64,000 nt of DNA. Origin: Halobaculum saliterrae (lineage in GTDB: Archaea; Halobacteriota; Halobacteria; Halobacteriales; Haloferacaceae). Position 1 is the first letter of the stretch, and each line of letters opens with the position of its first letter. Shown in pieces: positions 33,934 to 43,239 of this stretch. The notes under the pieces are model-generated. The model did no database searches, was not told the origin of the DNA, and was given only the letters and a program-made list of their open reading frames with translations. The position numbers and the translations under genes were made by a program. The DNA is taken from contig NZ_WUUS01000003.1 in assembly GCF_009831625.1 (NCBI RefSeq), positions 62,001 through 126,000 on the forward strand, in the 5' to 3' direction.

Positions 33934-35067
33934 ATGAAGATCGGGGTAGTATATAACTACGATCCGAACGAACTTCGGACAGGTGGGGGCATTACTTATT
34001 GTAATAACCTCGTCCAGAACTTGACTGACAAAGGCCACGAAGTACGCTTGTTTGATGTTGAATTGACTGCTACCAGAGATAAAATAAGTAATCTGGACCA
34101 CCATCCGATCCAGCAGGATTCCGATAACTGGTGGCGGTTTATATTCAATCTATTGTGGAAAGTGAATTCCAACGATATCGAGGATTTAGACGTTATTCAC
34201 ACTCATCATCCTCTTGTGATGCTACCGTTCTTATTGAAAGACGCAGATGTGCCAACAGTATGCACATTCCACGGTGTACCCCTAGATTGGCTCGACGCAA
34301 ATTATCCAACAGTATCCCAAGTCGTCTCGACACCCTACAAAAAACTGGAAAAAAAGATAATCCGGCGGGTAGATAAAACGACAACGGCAGGGCCTGAACC
34401 GGAGAAACGGCTGGTGGAACGGCACGGAGACTGGTTCGAAGCGAAGAACCAGCCGATTCCCAGCGGCGTTGACCTGGATTTCTTCTCCTCTGAAAAGGGC
34501 GCCGACGCCAAGATCGCCGATGAGACGACAACATACCTGTTTGCTGGCCGCCTCTCTAAACAAAAGAACCTGAAATCGCTGTTCGACGCCTTCGACATCG
34601 TCAGCCAGAACGACCGAGAGACGGAGTTGATCGTGCTCGGCAGGGGTGAGATGCGAGACGAACTCCAAGAGTACGTAACGAACTCGAACGTTCGGTTCAC
34701 GGGTGAAGTTCCATTTAAGCAGGTTCCCGAGTATATGGCCGCAGCCGACGTGTTCTGTCTGCCCTCGCTCTACGAAGCATCGCCCACGGTGGTGAAAGAG
34801 ACTCTGAGCTGTGGGACTCCGATTGTGAGCACGGACGTCGGTGACGTCTCTGACATCATCACCGCTGATGAATTGGGCGAGATAGTATCAGACGACGATG
34901 CGGAGACGATAGCGACGGCTATGGAAGCGGTTGCGAGACGGGTGTGTGAGGATCCGGAGAACATCCGAAAAGCGTGTCGGGACTACGCAGTGGAGAACTT
35001 TGCTTTCGACGCAGTCGCCGAAGCGTATATTAAGACGTTCGAATCTGCGATAGTGGGTAGTAGTTGA
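33934..35067 (+). CDS. GT4 glycosyltransferase
   Basis: 377 residues, GT-B fold. The N-terminal domain has GGGITYCNNLVQNLTDKGHEV, VIHTHHPLVMLPF and CTFHGVPLDW. The C-terminal domain has YLFAGRLSKQKNLKSLFDAF, LIVLGRGEMRDEL and VFCLPSLYEASPTVVKETLSCGTPIV, with the donor-site Glu residues in place. It has its own TATA candidate and is not overlapped by neighbours. The gene is AT-richer in its first half than the operon to the left, suggesting separate acquisition. Confidence 0.9.
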   Translation: MKIGVVYNYDPNELRTGGGITYCNNLVQNLTDKGHEVRLFDVELTATRDKISNLDHHPIQQDSDNWWRFIFNLLWKVNSNDIEDLDVIHTHHPLVMLPFLLKDADVPTVCTFHGVPLDWLDANYPTVSQVVSTPYKKLEKKIIRRVDKTTTAGPEPEKRLVERHGDWFEAKNQPIPSGVDLDFFSSEKGADAKIADETTTYLFAGRLSKQKNLKSLFDAFDIVSQNDRETELIVLGRGEMRDELQEYVTNSNVRFTGEVPFKQVPEYMAAADVFCLPSLYEASPTVVKETLSCGTPIVSTDVGDVSDIITADELGEIVSDDDAETIATAMEAVARRVCEDPENIRKACRDYAVENFAFDAVAEAYIKTFESAIVGSS

Positions 35068-35814
35068 TAGCCGGAAAGGATTACAGTTAAGAGCTAGAAA
35101 TTTTGAATATTCTGTCGCTCTACTACAATTCTATTTACTAAGATCACCAACATATCGTATCTAATGTCAAATTTTTCTTGACGAGAGTGTTCATCGGGCT
35201 AAATTTGGACTCTAACGTAATATCTCTGCCGTATCGCTCTCACAGAAGAAAGAGTCTGTCTTGAGTAAAATCGTATTTTGGATGACGGCTGACTCCTCAA
35301 CTTGGCACTCATGATCCAGAGTGAACATGCCAGACTCAGACAGATTTTCCACACCCCAGTCAAGATTTTAAGAAGAGCAGTAGAATTTCCCACAAAACTG
35401 GCAATATTCGCAACAGAAGTGAAGCAGGTCAAATACGGGCGTGTTCAAATAAGCGTGAAAGTAATACTCACTTGGAAAAGGCCGTTTCACGGTGTTTAGC
35501 GGAAAATTCCGACCGGTAGAAGTGACGGCAACGAACCGCTCTGAAGCACAGTCTCAAAATTGTGATCAGCGATGTAGATTGGCTCAGTAGTGCGTCATCA
35601 ACAAAGATGGATTCAACCACTCACTCTATTACTGACAGTATTATCTGAACAACACCCAAATACGATACGTCAGAATTAGGGTCCCCGATTCCGAACAGAC
35701 GGTTCTGATTAGTTGTGATTTAGCTCACACACTATCTGTGAGAGTATTTCTTTGGTGACGGCTCATAGATCGTTCAAGCCTTATTGAGGGATTGTAGTTT
35801 GATAGTTGAACTAG
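35068..35814. other. Gene-free AT-rich stretch
   Basis: About 750 bp with only short, stop-interrupted frames (the longest about 65 codons at 35302) and nothing recognisable. It is probably decayed insertion-sequence DNA because a recognisable IS6 remnant follows directly, but I cannot read a family here. Confidence 0.35.
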
Positions 35815-36045
35815 TCAATGAGAAACATGGCCTCGGAGAGACCGTATTTCTCACGGAGCCCAGCGAGGAACGGAGCTGCTGATTCGGTGCACTATTGTAA
35901 AGATAGATGGATGTCGAAAATCAATTTATTTCGGAGTCTACTGCAGTATACAATCAAGACCACTCACCGTTGATTTGCATTGTAGATTCGTCAACGGCGA
36001 GCCTAGACGGTTGTGCCGTTGGGGAGTCGCTGACCCTATGTTAGC
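35815..36045 (-). pseudogene. Decayed IS6-family transposase remnant 1
   Basis: On the minus strand the catalytic segment reads RVSDSPTAQPSRLAVDEST, then MQINGEWS, a TGA where the family has Trp, and LYTAVDSE. After a frame change comes AAPFLAGLREKYGLSEAMF then LID. These match the first DDE Asp (AVDE) and the FLxxLREK...FLID region of the intact IS6-type copy at 45 kb. In-frame stops and frameshifts make it inactive. The 345 bp to the next gene show nothing else. Confidence 0.7.
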
Positions 36046-36390
36046 CTTCTTACGCGATACCGTGTGAGCAATCGCTCGCACGTCTATCGTCAATAATCAG
36101 CGGTAAGCTCACGAACAAATTTGTTATCAAAGACTTCGTCAGATCGCTTTAAGAAATATACACTGCTGATAAGTTGAGCGACAGAACGACAGATTCGAGA
36201 GAGAACTGTGGTTATATACCCCTTATCATCTTGCTATCATTAAATTCAATAGAACACACAAATTCAAAGTCAAGAAAGCACAAGAACAGCTGTTTTCCAG
36301 TCAAAACTGGATCGGTCATTTCACCTTTTGTGGATTCAACAGGTGGAGAAGAATCAGAACAATTTTGCGGACTGAACGTGTAGCAAATTC

Positions 36391-37326
36391 ATGGCGAATG
36401 GAGAATTAGTATCTGTAATTATTCCCACTTATTTTAGGAACGAACAGCTTATACAGTGTGTTGATTCCGTACTTGGTCAAACATATGATCCAATTGAAAT
36501 TATCATAGTTGATGATTCTGGTAATGGCCATGCGAACAGTATTATTGAAGAGCGTTCTTGGGAGAATATAAAATATATTAAGTTTAATAAGAATCGAGGT
36601 CCGCAAGAAGCAAGGAATAGAGGTATTGAAGCTGCTTCTGGCACATTCATACAGTTGTTGGACGACGACGATTATCTGGCTCCAACAAAGATTCAGAAAC
36701 AGGTCGATATCTTCGATCAATGTTCAGACACAGGTGTTGTATTCTGCGGCTTTGAATCAGATAATAAAAAAACTCTTCCGGTTCGCGGTCATCGCGGTAA
36801 TGTTCTGAAGGAAGCACTGAAATTTGACCTGGACGCCTGTGTCACTTCCACTATGTTAATGCGAGCAACCGTACTTGATCAGATGTATCCTCTCCCAAAC
36901 ACTCCCGGATCAGATGATACATATCTCAAGATTGGACTTGCTGACGTTACTGACTTTGAATACGTTGATGAATCATTAGTAACTAAAAACCAAATGTCGG
37001 ATAGCCGTGAAGAATCTTTTGGTGCGGTTAAAGGAACATATATGATAATAGAACAGTATGAGTATCTATACGAGCAATTTGATGAATCTGTGTACCTCCA
37101 AGCTAGATCTAGAGCAATTGGACGTGAAATGTCATATCTTGCTAAAAATAAAATGTGGTCTGTACGAGCAATATACCTCTCAATTAAACGTATAAAAATT
37201 GACCCACATCCAAGCAGAATTGAATATATCTTCCCTCTTGTTTTATTATTTGGAAAATTATCATTCGTCCCGAGTATATATGTTGCGAGGCAAGTTCGAT
37301 CGTGGAGCGACAAACCCAATCGCTGA
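36391..37326 (+). CDS. GT2 glycosyltransferase
   Basis: 311 residues. GT-A features: LVSVIIPTYFRNEQLIQCVDSV, IIIVDDSGNGHA, QEARNRGIEAASGTFIQLLD followed by the DDD metal site. The C-terminal half has the mixed motif PGSDDTYLKIGLAD. It is strikingly AT-rich in codon use compared with the 27-33 kb operon (many AAA, ATA, TTT codons), a sign of horizontal origin. It is flanked on both sides by IS6 remnants. Confidence 0.88.
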   Translation: MANGELVSVIIPTYFRNEQLIQCVDSVLGQTYDPIEIIIVDDSGNGHANSIIEERSWENIKYIKFNKNRGPQEARNRGIEAASGTFIQLLDDDDYLAPTKIQKQVDIFDQCSDTGVVFCGFESDNKKTLPVRGHRGNVLKEALKFDLDACVTSTMLMRATVLDQMYPLPNTPGSDDTYLKIGLADVTDFEYVDESLVTKNQMSDSREESFGAVKGTYMIIEQYEYLYEQFDESVYLQARSRAIGREMSYLAKNKMWSVRAIYLSIKRIKIDPHPSRIEYIFPLVLLFGKLSFVPSIYVARQVRSWSDKPNR

Positions 37327-37499
37327 TAATCATAGTACTGTACAGATCATATAATCTATTTGTATGATTGTCGAGTTCTTGCTTTGTATTTAAGTACGAA
37401 ATTACTTTTAATCCAGTTTTGGTCGTTGATGTCAACCTCATCGTTCAATTCTAATCGAGAGAGCAGTCCGTCTCCGAACTGATCGATAGGAGATGGGAT

Positions 37500-37860
37500 G
37501 CCAAAGATATTTTATTTCTTATAGAGTCCAGCAAGGGACTTAGCTGCCAGATCGAGCTATCTATATGGTTGAATGTACGGGTGAGGACCATTTGTCCGAT
37601 TTACTCCAAATCTAAACAAGCGGTTTGTTGTATTGTATAACTACGACTACTTATCGTTAATTTTGATATTCGTATAGTCAACAGCGACCCTTGACCGCCT
37701 CGCCATTGGCAGCCGCCAAGCTAATTAACGACTCGAGTATCCACTAAAAGGCCGCTGGATCGGACTGTTTAACGCCGAAGGACTTCCATTGCCTCTCAAA
37801 GAGAGCGATTGGCAGAATGGGTCTTGACGCCGAACGCCTTGACAGACGTAGTCGTCCGCT
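37500..37860 (-). pseudogene. Decayed IS6-family transposase remnant 2
   Basis: On the minus strand SRVAVDYTNIKINDK is followed by two stops and LYNTT, matching the AVDETxIxINDExxWLYAA catalytic block of the intact copy at 45 kb. Further along KSLAGLYKK with a stop echoes FLAGLREK. Upstream fragments (VKAFGVKTHSANRSL) resemble the N-terminal helix region. It is too mutated to be active. Confidence 0.6.
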
Positions 37861-38180
37861 TCTACTCTCAACATTCTGTCGCTGTCTCTAGTGTTTCAGA
37901 GACTATCTTCAGGGTGAACAAGAATACCTAAATTACCGGACAGATAGATCCTAAATTAGTATAATGACACCGCTCTCTCTCTTGTATAATATATATTATA
38001 ACATAATTATATACTTTCTATCTTACATTTTACTCAAATGACTATTTATTTAGTATAAATACACTATAATCATCATAGTTATTCTCTGATTTAATAATAT
38101 GTTCTACGCATTTGTCTAGAAATGTCGATTAGCGGATCAGCAGGAAAAGTTACCAATCATGGGTCGACCGCTCTAGCACA
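37861..38180. other. Gene-free, very AT-rich stretch
   Basis: No gene or repeat is recognisable. Around 37980-38100 the sequence is almost pure A/T. It precedes the promoter of the FkbM gene. Together with the remnant before it, it fills the 890 bp gap between the GT2 and FkbM genes. Confidence 0.3.
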
Positions 38181-38191
38181 GAAATTTTATC
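38181..38191 (+). promoter_or_regulatory. TATA element of the FkbM gene
   Basis: AAATTTTATCTG ends about 25 bases before the ATG at 38216, the spacing for a leaderless transcript. Confidence 0.5.
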
Positions 38192-38215
38192 TGTAAACCC
38201 CAAGATTACTCAAAT

Positions 38216-39073
38216 ATGGATTTAGGATCAGTTAGTAGTCGTCTGCTCCAACAGACATGTGACCGGCTATATACAAGCCGAGCTCAGTACATGGTGCGAC
38301 GGCTGGGACTCAATAAATATTTGTTTAATATATATGTAGAATTAATTCTATTCCTTTTAGATAGAGAGAAAACTCACACTGTGGCAGACGAGACAGTTAC
38401 ATTCAGAGTCGAAACATTTAGTGAATTCATGCGGTTTCGAAATCTAGCGGATGAACATGTCGTCCTCAAGGATCTATTAAATCGACTTGAATTTGAGGAT
38501 ATCTTCTACGATATCGGTGCTAACGTCGGAACGTACACGTGTTTCGCAGCATGCCGACTGAAGGAACGAAACGTAATCGGTTTTGAGCCGGAACCCAGAA
38601 ACGCAGCACAATTACGAGAAAATCTTGCCCAAAACGGTCTTAAGGCAGATATTTTCGAAATTGCTCTCTCAAATACAAACGGAACAATCAAACTAACACT
38701 GGCTGGTGAAGACGCTGGCGAAGGCAAACACAGTATCACAACCGGAGATTCAGAAGAAACAATAGACGTGGAAACAGCGAAGGGAGACACGTTCATTGAG
38801 AGTCACAAGATACCAGCCCCGAGTGTGGTCAAGATTGATGTCGAAGGGGCTGAACTTCTAGTCCTTCGGGGAATGAAGGAGACACTCCGAGACCACTGTC
38901 GGCTTGTATATATTGAGATTCACCCACACAAGATCGAAGAATATGGGGGAACGCCAGCTGAAGTCTATTCATTACTAGAAGAAATAGGATTCAACTTAGA
39001 AGACTTGGGGCACCGGGGAGACCAGTATTTCATCCGTGCAACCTCAAAGAACCCAAGATCTCAACAGCAGTGA
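38216..39073 (+). CDS. FkbM-family methyltransferase
   Basis: 285 residues. The SAM-binding Rossmann core is FYDIGANVGTYTCFAA (motif I), VIGFEPEPRNAAQLRENL (acidic loop) and FEIALSNTNGTIKL. The family hallmark VVKIDVEGAELLVLRGM, with the catalytic-region Asp/Glu, is followed by LVYIEIHPHKIEEYG. FkbM enzymes O-methylate sugars or small molecules. In this setting a methylated glycan residue is the likely product. The N-terminal 75 residues are less conserved. Confidence 0.92.
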   Translation: MDLGSVSSRLLQQTCDRLYTSRAQYMVRRLGLNKYLFNIYVELILFLLDREKTHTVADETVTFRVETFSEFMRFRNLADEHVVLKDLLNRLEFEDIFYDIGANVGTYTCFAACRLKERNVIGFEPEPRNAAQLRENLAQNGLKADIFEIALSNTNGTIKLTLAGEDAGEGKHSITTGDSEETIDVETAKGDTFIESHKIPAPSVVKIDVEGAELLVLRGMKETLRDHCRLVYIEIHPHKIEEYGGTPAEVYSLLEEIGFNLEDLGHRGDQYFIRATSKNPRSQQQ

Positions 39074-39513
39074 GTCTGCTTAACTAAGTGAACTTTGAAA
39101 TAACTATTTAGATCAGTAATACTCACATCCAGTATCTCTCGTGGATTTGTATCTATTTTTGGAGCAAAAATAGAACGTAAATTGACATATTCGGTGTCTC
39201 ATATCTCTCTTGGCACCCGGAGCGAGCGATCTACTCGGTAAGGGATCGCCCTCGACGAGTAAAACAGTAGGTTTCGTCTACGGGGCGACAGACAACAACC
39301 AGTCATCGTCGCTCCAGCGCCGGATTACTCAAGACGGAGGCTTGTCTTAGAACCTCGTTCTGCTGTGAAGAGCAGGAGGGGATCTGTCCACCCTCTCCGA
39401 GTGCGAGACTGTGACCCCGAGTTGCCGATACTAACGATGCACGGCGACTACGACTTGTATAAAATGGCGGGTATCAAATTTGAATCGTCGGTAGAATCGA
39501 CGGCATCATAACC
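39074..39513. other. Intergenic region with one promoter-like element
   Basis: About 440 bp without a recognisable gene. TTGTATAAAATGG near 39457-39469 is a strong TATA-like sequence that would drive transcription into the unassigned frame starting at 39514. Confidence 0.35.
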
Positions 39514-39821
39514 ATGGCATCCCAAATCGCTGATGGCGCAGTACGTGCGACAAAGGATAGTAGCGAGACGCTCACCTCAGGGAGTTTCAGTACCCCAATA
39601 ACGTTCACCACATCAAATCCAGGAGACTATGACGTGCGTGAGGAGTGGGGTGGGATGAGATTCATGACCGAGGAGTATAGACTCTACCAAGTCAATGCCA
39701 CGTTGCGTTTTCTGCGACTCAGATGGCAGTCGAACGACTCCCCTCTTGACCACACACTACTAAGGTCTAATCAGTGGATGACTGGATTCGGGTTGATATG
39801 TAGCCGAGATGCACGGAAGAT
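39514..39821 (+). other. Unassigned open frame, possibly a gene fragment
   Basis: A frame from ATG 39514 (MASQIADGAVRATKDSS) stays open to 39954 but from 39822 runs antisense to the sulfatase-like gene. The first 100 codons look protein-like (TLTSGSFSTPITFTTSNPGDY) and a good TATA lies about 45-55 bases upstream. I recognise no family. It may be a broken gene whose 3' part was replaced. Confidence 0.2.
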
Positions 39822-40745
39822 TCATTCTTTATATCCAAGCGATTCTAACCGCTGGTTCACCAGATCCTCTGATTTCGGTTGGTTCGAACGTACTGGTGGA
39901 TCTGGCCGGATCTCAGGGCGGTCGTCCCCCGAGATTTCGAACCACGGGACATAGGCCGTCTCTGGCGCAAATGCCGTCCCGGGGTGGCCGTACTCTCGAA
40001 GGGGGATGGGCCAGAGGCGTTCGCCTATGAAGTTACCGTGGTCAGCTGTGATGACGACGGTCTCACGATTAAAGTTAGGTAGAATATGATTAATCGTGTC
40101 TAACACAATTGAGAGGTTTTCTTCGTAAGCTTCTTGTACCACTGAAATATCAAGGCAGCTTGAACCGTCTCGGAGGAGATCCCAAATGGAGGGCTGATCA
40201 TGGTGCCCATGTTTCAAACTCTTATTGTAACCGCGGTGGGGGAGGCTCTGGCCCTTTTCGCCGATAAACGGATAATGGGGCTGCATGAAATGAAGAATCA
40301 GTCTCTTATTGGGGTATTTTTGTCTGGCCTCGATGCCTTTTTGAGCTACAGTTTCGGGGAGTACCGTGTCTAAATTAGAGTTCCAGTGCTCGTCAGACAA
40401 CAGAGAGAATACATCGTGGAAAATACCGCTATCAAAATATTCTATATGAGGATTGGCAGTTACATAGACTGTGTCGTGAAACTCCTTGTCTTCAAAGGTT
40501 TCCTCCATAAACTCCATACTTGAGCTCGCTGGTGAGACGCGCCGGTGATACTCCCCATCCACCTCGAGCTCATGCATATGGCCAGCGAAGGTATCAGCTC
40601 TGCATCCATCAAGTATAAGAAGAGTATCCCAATCTTCATCCATTACAGAGGGGCCGGGATTGATTAAGCGACGGTTTATAAAGGTGGATGATCTTCTGGC
40701 TAGGTTCCTTACTACTGTCTTCACGCCATCCTTAGTAAAGTCCAT
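39822..40745 (-). CDS. Sulfatase/alkaline-phosphatase superfamily protein
   Basis: 307 residues. The superfamily metal-site elements are present: DTLLILDGCRADTF near the N-terminus and VVITADHGNFIGERLWPI near residue 230, with HFMQPHYPFIG between. No Cys/Ser-x-Pro-Ser-Arg formylglycine motif is seen; the equivalent region reads SPASSSMEFMEETF. It is shorter than most sulfatases. Similar genes are common in haloarchaeal glycan loci, where they may add or remove sulfate or phosphate groups. It lies 38 bp downstream of the flippase gene on the same strand. Confidence 0.8.
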   Translation of the reverse strand: MDFTKDGVKTVVRNLARRSSTFINRRLINPGPSVMDEDWDTLLILDGCRADTFAGHMHELEVDGEYHRRVSPASSSMEFMEETFEDKEFHDTVYVTANPHIEYFDSGIFHDVFSLLSDEHWNSNLDTVLPETVAQKGIEARQKYPNKRLILHFMQPHYPFIGEKGQSLPHRGYNKSLKHGHHDQPSIWDLLRDGSSCLDISVVQEAYEENLSIVLDTINHILPNFNRETVVITADHGNFIGERLWPIPLREYGHPGTAFAPETAYVPWFEISGDDRPEIRPDPPVRSNQPKSEDLVNQRLESLGYKE

Positions 40746-40783
40746 GAATAGTACTCATTTGACCAAAGTTGAGCGCGGGTAGT

Positions 40784-42262
40784 TTAAAAATTCTCTTTGG
40801 CCTTCGTGATTAACTCCTTATCCTCTGGCTCCAAACCAAACACTGTCAGACACCCGAAATAAGTGATTGGGGCAACGACAAGTCCAAGAACTAAACTACT
40901 ACGCCCATCAAATACAGCTTGAATGCCCAATATAGCCGTCAGCATAACCCCTACGGCTACAATCGGTTTGGAGATTTTCGAGGTCAAAGGATGCATCCCC
41001 TCGAAATAATATACTTGGATTAGACGAGCGAGATTAATCAACGTAAGCGTGGTTGCGGTGGCGATCGCCGCTCCGAGTACCCCGTACCATTGAATCAACA
41101 ATAGGTTGCCAGCCACGTTTAATAGTCCGAAAATCCACTGGTTTGTCGTTATCACGTACTGATGGTCAGTCATCATCAGGAGATATCCGCTTGGTCCAAC
41201 GAACGCATTTGTTAATTGTCCCACCGTGAGAACGACAAGCACGAAAGCAGCGGTAGTGAAACCTTTTCCGAAGAGAGCGAGAATCTCATATCGGTAAGCG
41301 ATTAGCCCTACTGCCATGGGGATTGTGGCGGCGAATGTCCACCGGGTGACGGTGGAGTAAATTTGGGCCAACTCTTCTGTTTCGCCCTGATCGTTGAGGT
41401 TTGAAATAATGGGTGGAAAAATCTGATTGATTGCAGATAATGGCATCGTGAGGACTGTGGAGAGAAGAATTGTAACTTGGTACTGTCCTACTGAGGCAGA
41501 GGCAGCGAAGATCCCGAGCATCAGTATATCGACTCGAGTATAAAGTACAGAGCCAGCGTCTTTGAACGCGAGAGGGATTGAGAAGTTGAGGTAGGAGCCG
41601 AACTGGAATTCGTCACCAGGGATTTCTGGACGAACAGACGTTTTGCGGATGATAATTGCGAGACCTATTAGTACGGTGGCGGATGACGAGATTAGAACCG
41701 CAATGATAAATCCAAATATTGATGTAGACAGAAGGAACGCTCCAAGAACACAAACAAACTTTGTTGCAGCACGAGAAATTCTGGATATTAGAGAAGAATA
41801 CTCAGGAAGGTTGAAGGCCCTAAGTGCATTCGCCGTAACAACAGTAATTGGGTTTATAACTATGTAGAGTGCGAAGAGTCGCAACGAAATAATAAATGTG
41901 TTATTAGAGACTGTATATGAAGAAATAATTGGAGCAACAATATACAGAATAGCGCCAGCTATACCTCCTCCAAAGACAACCACGATATAGGAGAATCCGA
42001 GTTGTGATCCTTTGTCGGCCTCATCCTCAGCAAGAAATTTCAGCACAGCTTTATCAGAACCTAAATTTGAAACAGATCCGATGACGGAGACAATAGTGAG
42101 ACAAAGGGCGAATATCCCATAGACAGACGCTCCCAGCCCTCTTGTGAGAAGCATAGTCGTGAATAAGCCAAAGAAGTTCGCCACTAGCTTTCCGATAATA
42201 TGCCATCCAGCCCCTTGTATAATTGAGAGAAGTGGAGAATCACGGAACCCTGTCTCTGCCAT
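40784..42262 (-). CDS. Oligosaccharide flippase (Wzx/MATE-like)
   Basis: 492 residues with about 12-14 membrane segments evenly spread, for example FGLFTTMLLTRGLGASVYGIFAL, YIVVVFGGGIAGAILYIVAP and VLVVLTVGQLTNAFVGPSGYLLMMT. The N-terminal GLGASVYGIFAL and the QIFPPIISNLND region are typical of the polysaccharide-biosynthesis flippase family. It should move lipid-linked glycans to the outer face of the membrane. It is probably cotranscribed with the sulfatase-like gene at 39822. Confidence 0.93.
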   Translation of the reverse strand: MAETGFRDSPLLSIIQGAGWHIIGKLVANFFGLFTTMLLTRGLGASVYGIFALCLTIVSVIGSVSNLGSDKAVLKFLAEDEADKGSQLGFSYIVVVFGGGIAGAILYIVAPIISSYTVSNNTFIISLRLFALYIVINPITVVTANALRAFNLPEYSSLISRISRAATKFVCVLGAFLLSTSIFGFIIAVLISSSATVLIGLAIIIRKTSVRPEIPGDEFQFGSYLNFSIPLAFKDAGSVLYTRVDILMLGIFAASASVGQYQVTILLSTVLTMPLSAINQIFPPIISNLNDQGETEELAQIYSTVTRWTFAATIPMAVGLIAYRYEILALFGKGFTTAAFVLVVLTVGQLTNAFVGPSGYLLMMTDHQYVITTNQWIFGLLNVAGNLLLIQWYGVLGAAIATATTLTLINLARLIQVYYFEGMHPLTSKISKPIVAVGVMLTAILGIQAVFDGRSSLVLGLVVAPITYFGCLTVFGLEPEDKELITKAKENF

Positions 42263-42459
42263 AGATGATTTGGTCCTTACAATTGTGTTGAAGGTTTCTA
42301 ATCGACCGCTCCGCTCTAACCTCCGTTGCCCTCTCTTGGTAGAGGGTTATAAGAAAAGTTCCTTCCTTGTTGGCTATATGCCATTCACAAGATACGAAAG
42401 ACGGTCGATGGCGTCCACGACATGGAGGGGTATCATCCACCAGACTCGTTGGCAACGAC

Positions 42460-43050
42460 GCCGATAATCGGAGCTATATCGGTCTTGATGAACTCTGTAT
42501 AATTGAAGAACTGAATTGGCCGAAGTACGTGATGCTCTTAATCTCAATCGGGACAATATCTCCGATCACACAACGATCTACAAATTATTTGATCGACTAA
42601 AAAGTAGGTTTGGCACGCTGCTACGCGCAATGCACAGCAGCACCCGCAGTCTGGCCACGCCGTCTCAACAGCACGTTCTTTGACCGACGGCATGCATCCT
42701 CGTACTTCCGACAGTGGGGGGACGAACGGTACAGACGCTGAAAGTAACGATATTTACTAATATGGGGTTGCTTGCCATTCTTGACCTCCAGTTCACAGAC
42801 CGGTGGAAGCATGACACGAAGACCGCACCGCAGGTCGTCCAGCGAAACGCGGACGGCCTGCATTCCGTTGCTGCCAACAACGGTTTTCAAAACTGGCATA
42901 TCGAGTACGAAATTGCCGCACATAACGTTGAGTAGCTTGTTCACTCCCGCGACTCATCAGCGAAAGCAGCCGCAAACAACGCGCTCAACGGATCAAACGG
43001 TTACTCTCAAAGGGCACAGGTACGATGTCGTGACAGCCGACCCGAGAGTC
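42460..43050 (+). pseudogene. Decayed IS5-family transposase
   Basis: Plus-strand fragments in shifting frames: DHTTIYKLFDRLK, then LNSTFFDRRHASSYFRQ, then TVQTLKVTIFTN, AILDLQFTDRWKHDTKTAPQ, RNADGLHSVAANNGFQNWH, and after a TAG SSAKAAANNALNGSNGYSQR. In order they match the haloarchaeal IS5-type transposase with its DDE core. The last part, which should read WMAET and onward, is lost. Frameshifts and stops make it inactive. The 200 bp before 42460 contain nothing recognisable. Confidence 0.7.
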
Positions 43051-43080
43051 GGATAACTGTCGAGGAGGGCCGATAGTTCT

Positions 43081-43220
43081 GTGGGTACTGGTGTGATCAA
43101 TCAGGGAGTTTCAAATGGCCTTGGGGTCGTGGTTGAGGGTACGTCCTTTTCGGAGTTGAATATCAAAACAAGTCTGAGCAACGTGACAAACATGAGAGTG
43201 GGTGTTATCCACTGGGTTTG
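43081..43220 (+). pseudogene. C-terminal fragment homologous to the IS-split secreted protein
   Basis: Reads GTGVINQGVSNGLGVVVEGT, SFSELNIKTSLSNVTNMRVG, nearly the same as the C-terminus of the split gene ending at 46280 (GVNDRGVANSLGVVVETTSF and on). It lies directly behind the IS5 remnant and converges with the GT-C-like gene. It must be the tail of a second, otherwise lost copy. Confidence 0.65.
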
Positions 43221-43239
43221 TAGTGGGAGTTTACCACTC

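Noticed and set aside
36174-36383. 69-codon frame before the GT2 gene at 36.4 kb
   Set aside because: No recognisable domain, no promoter of its own, located in AT-rich decayed IS surroundings.
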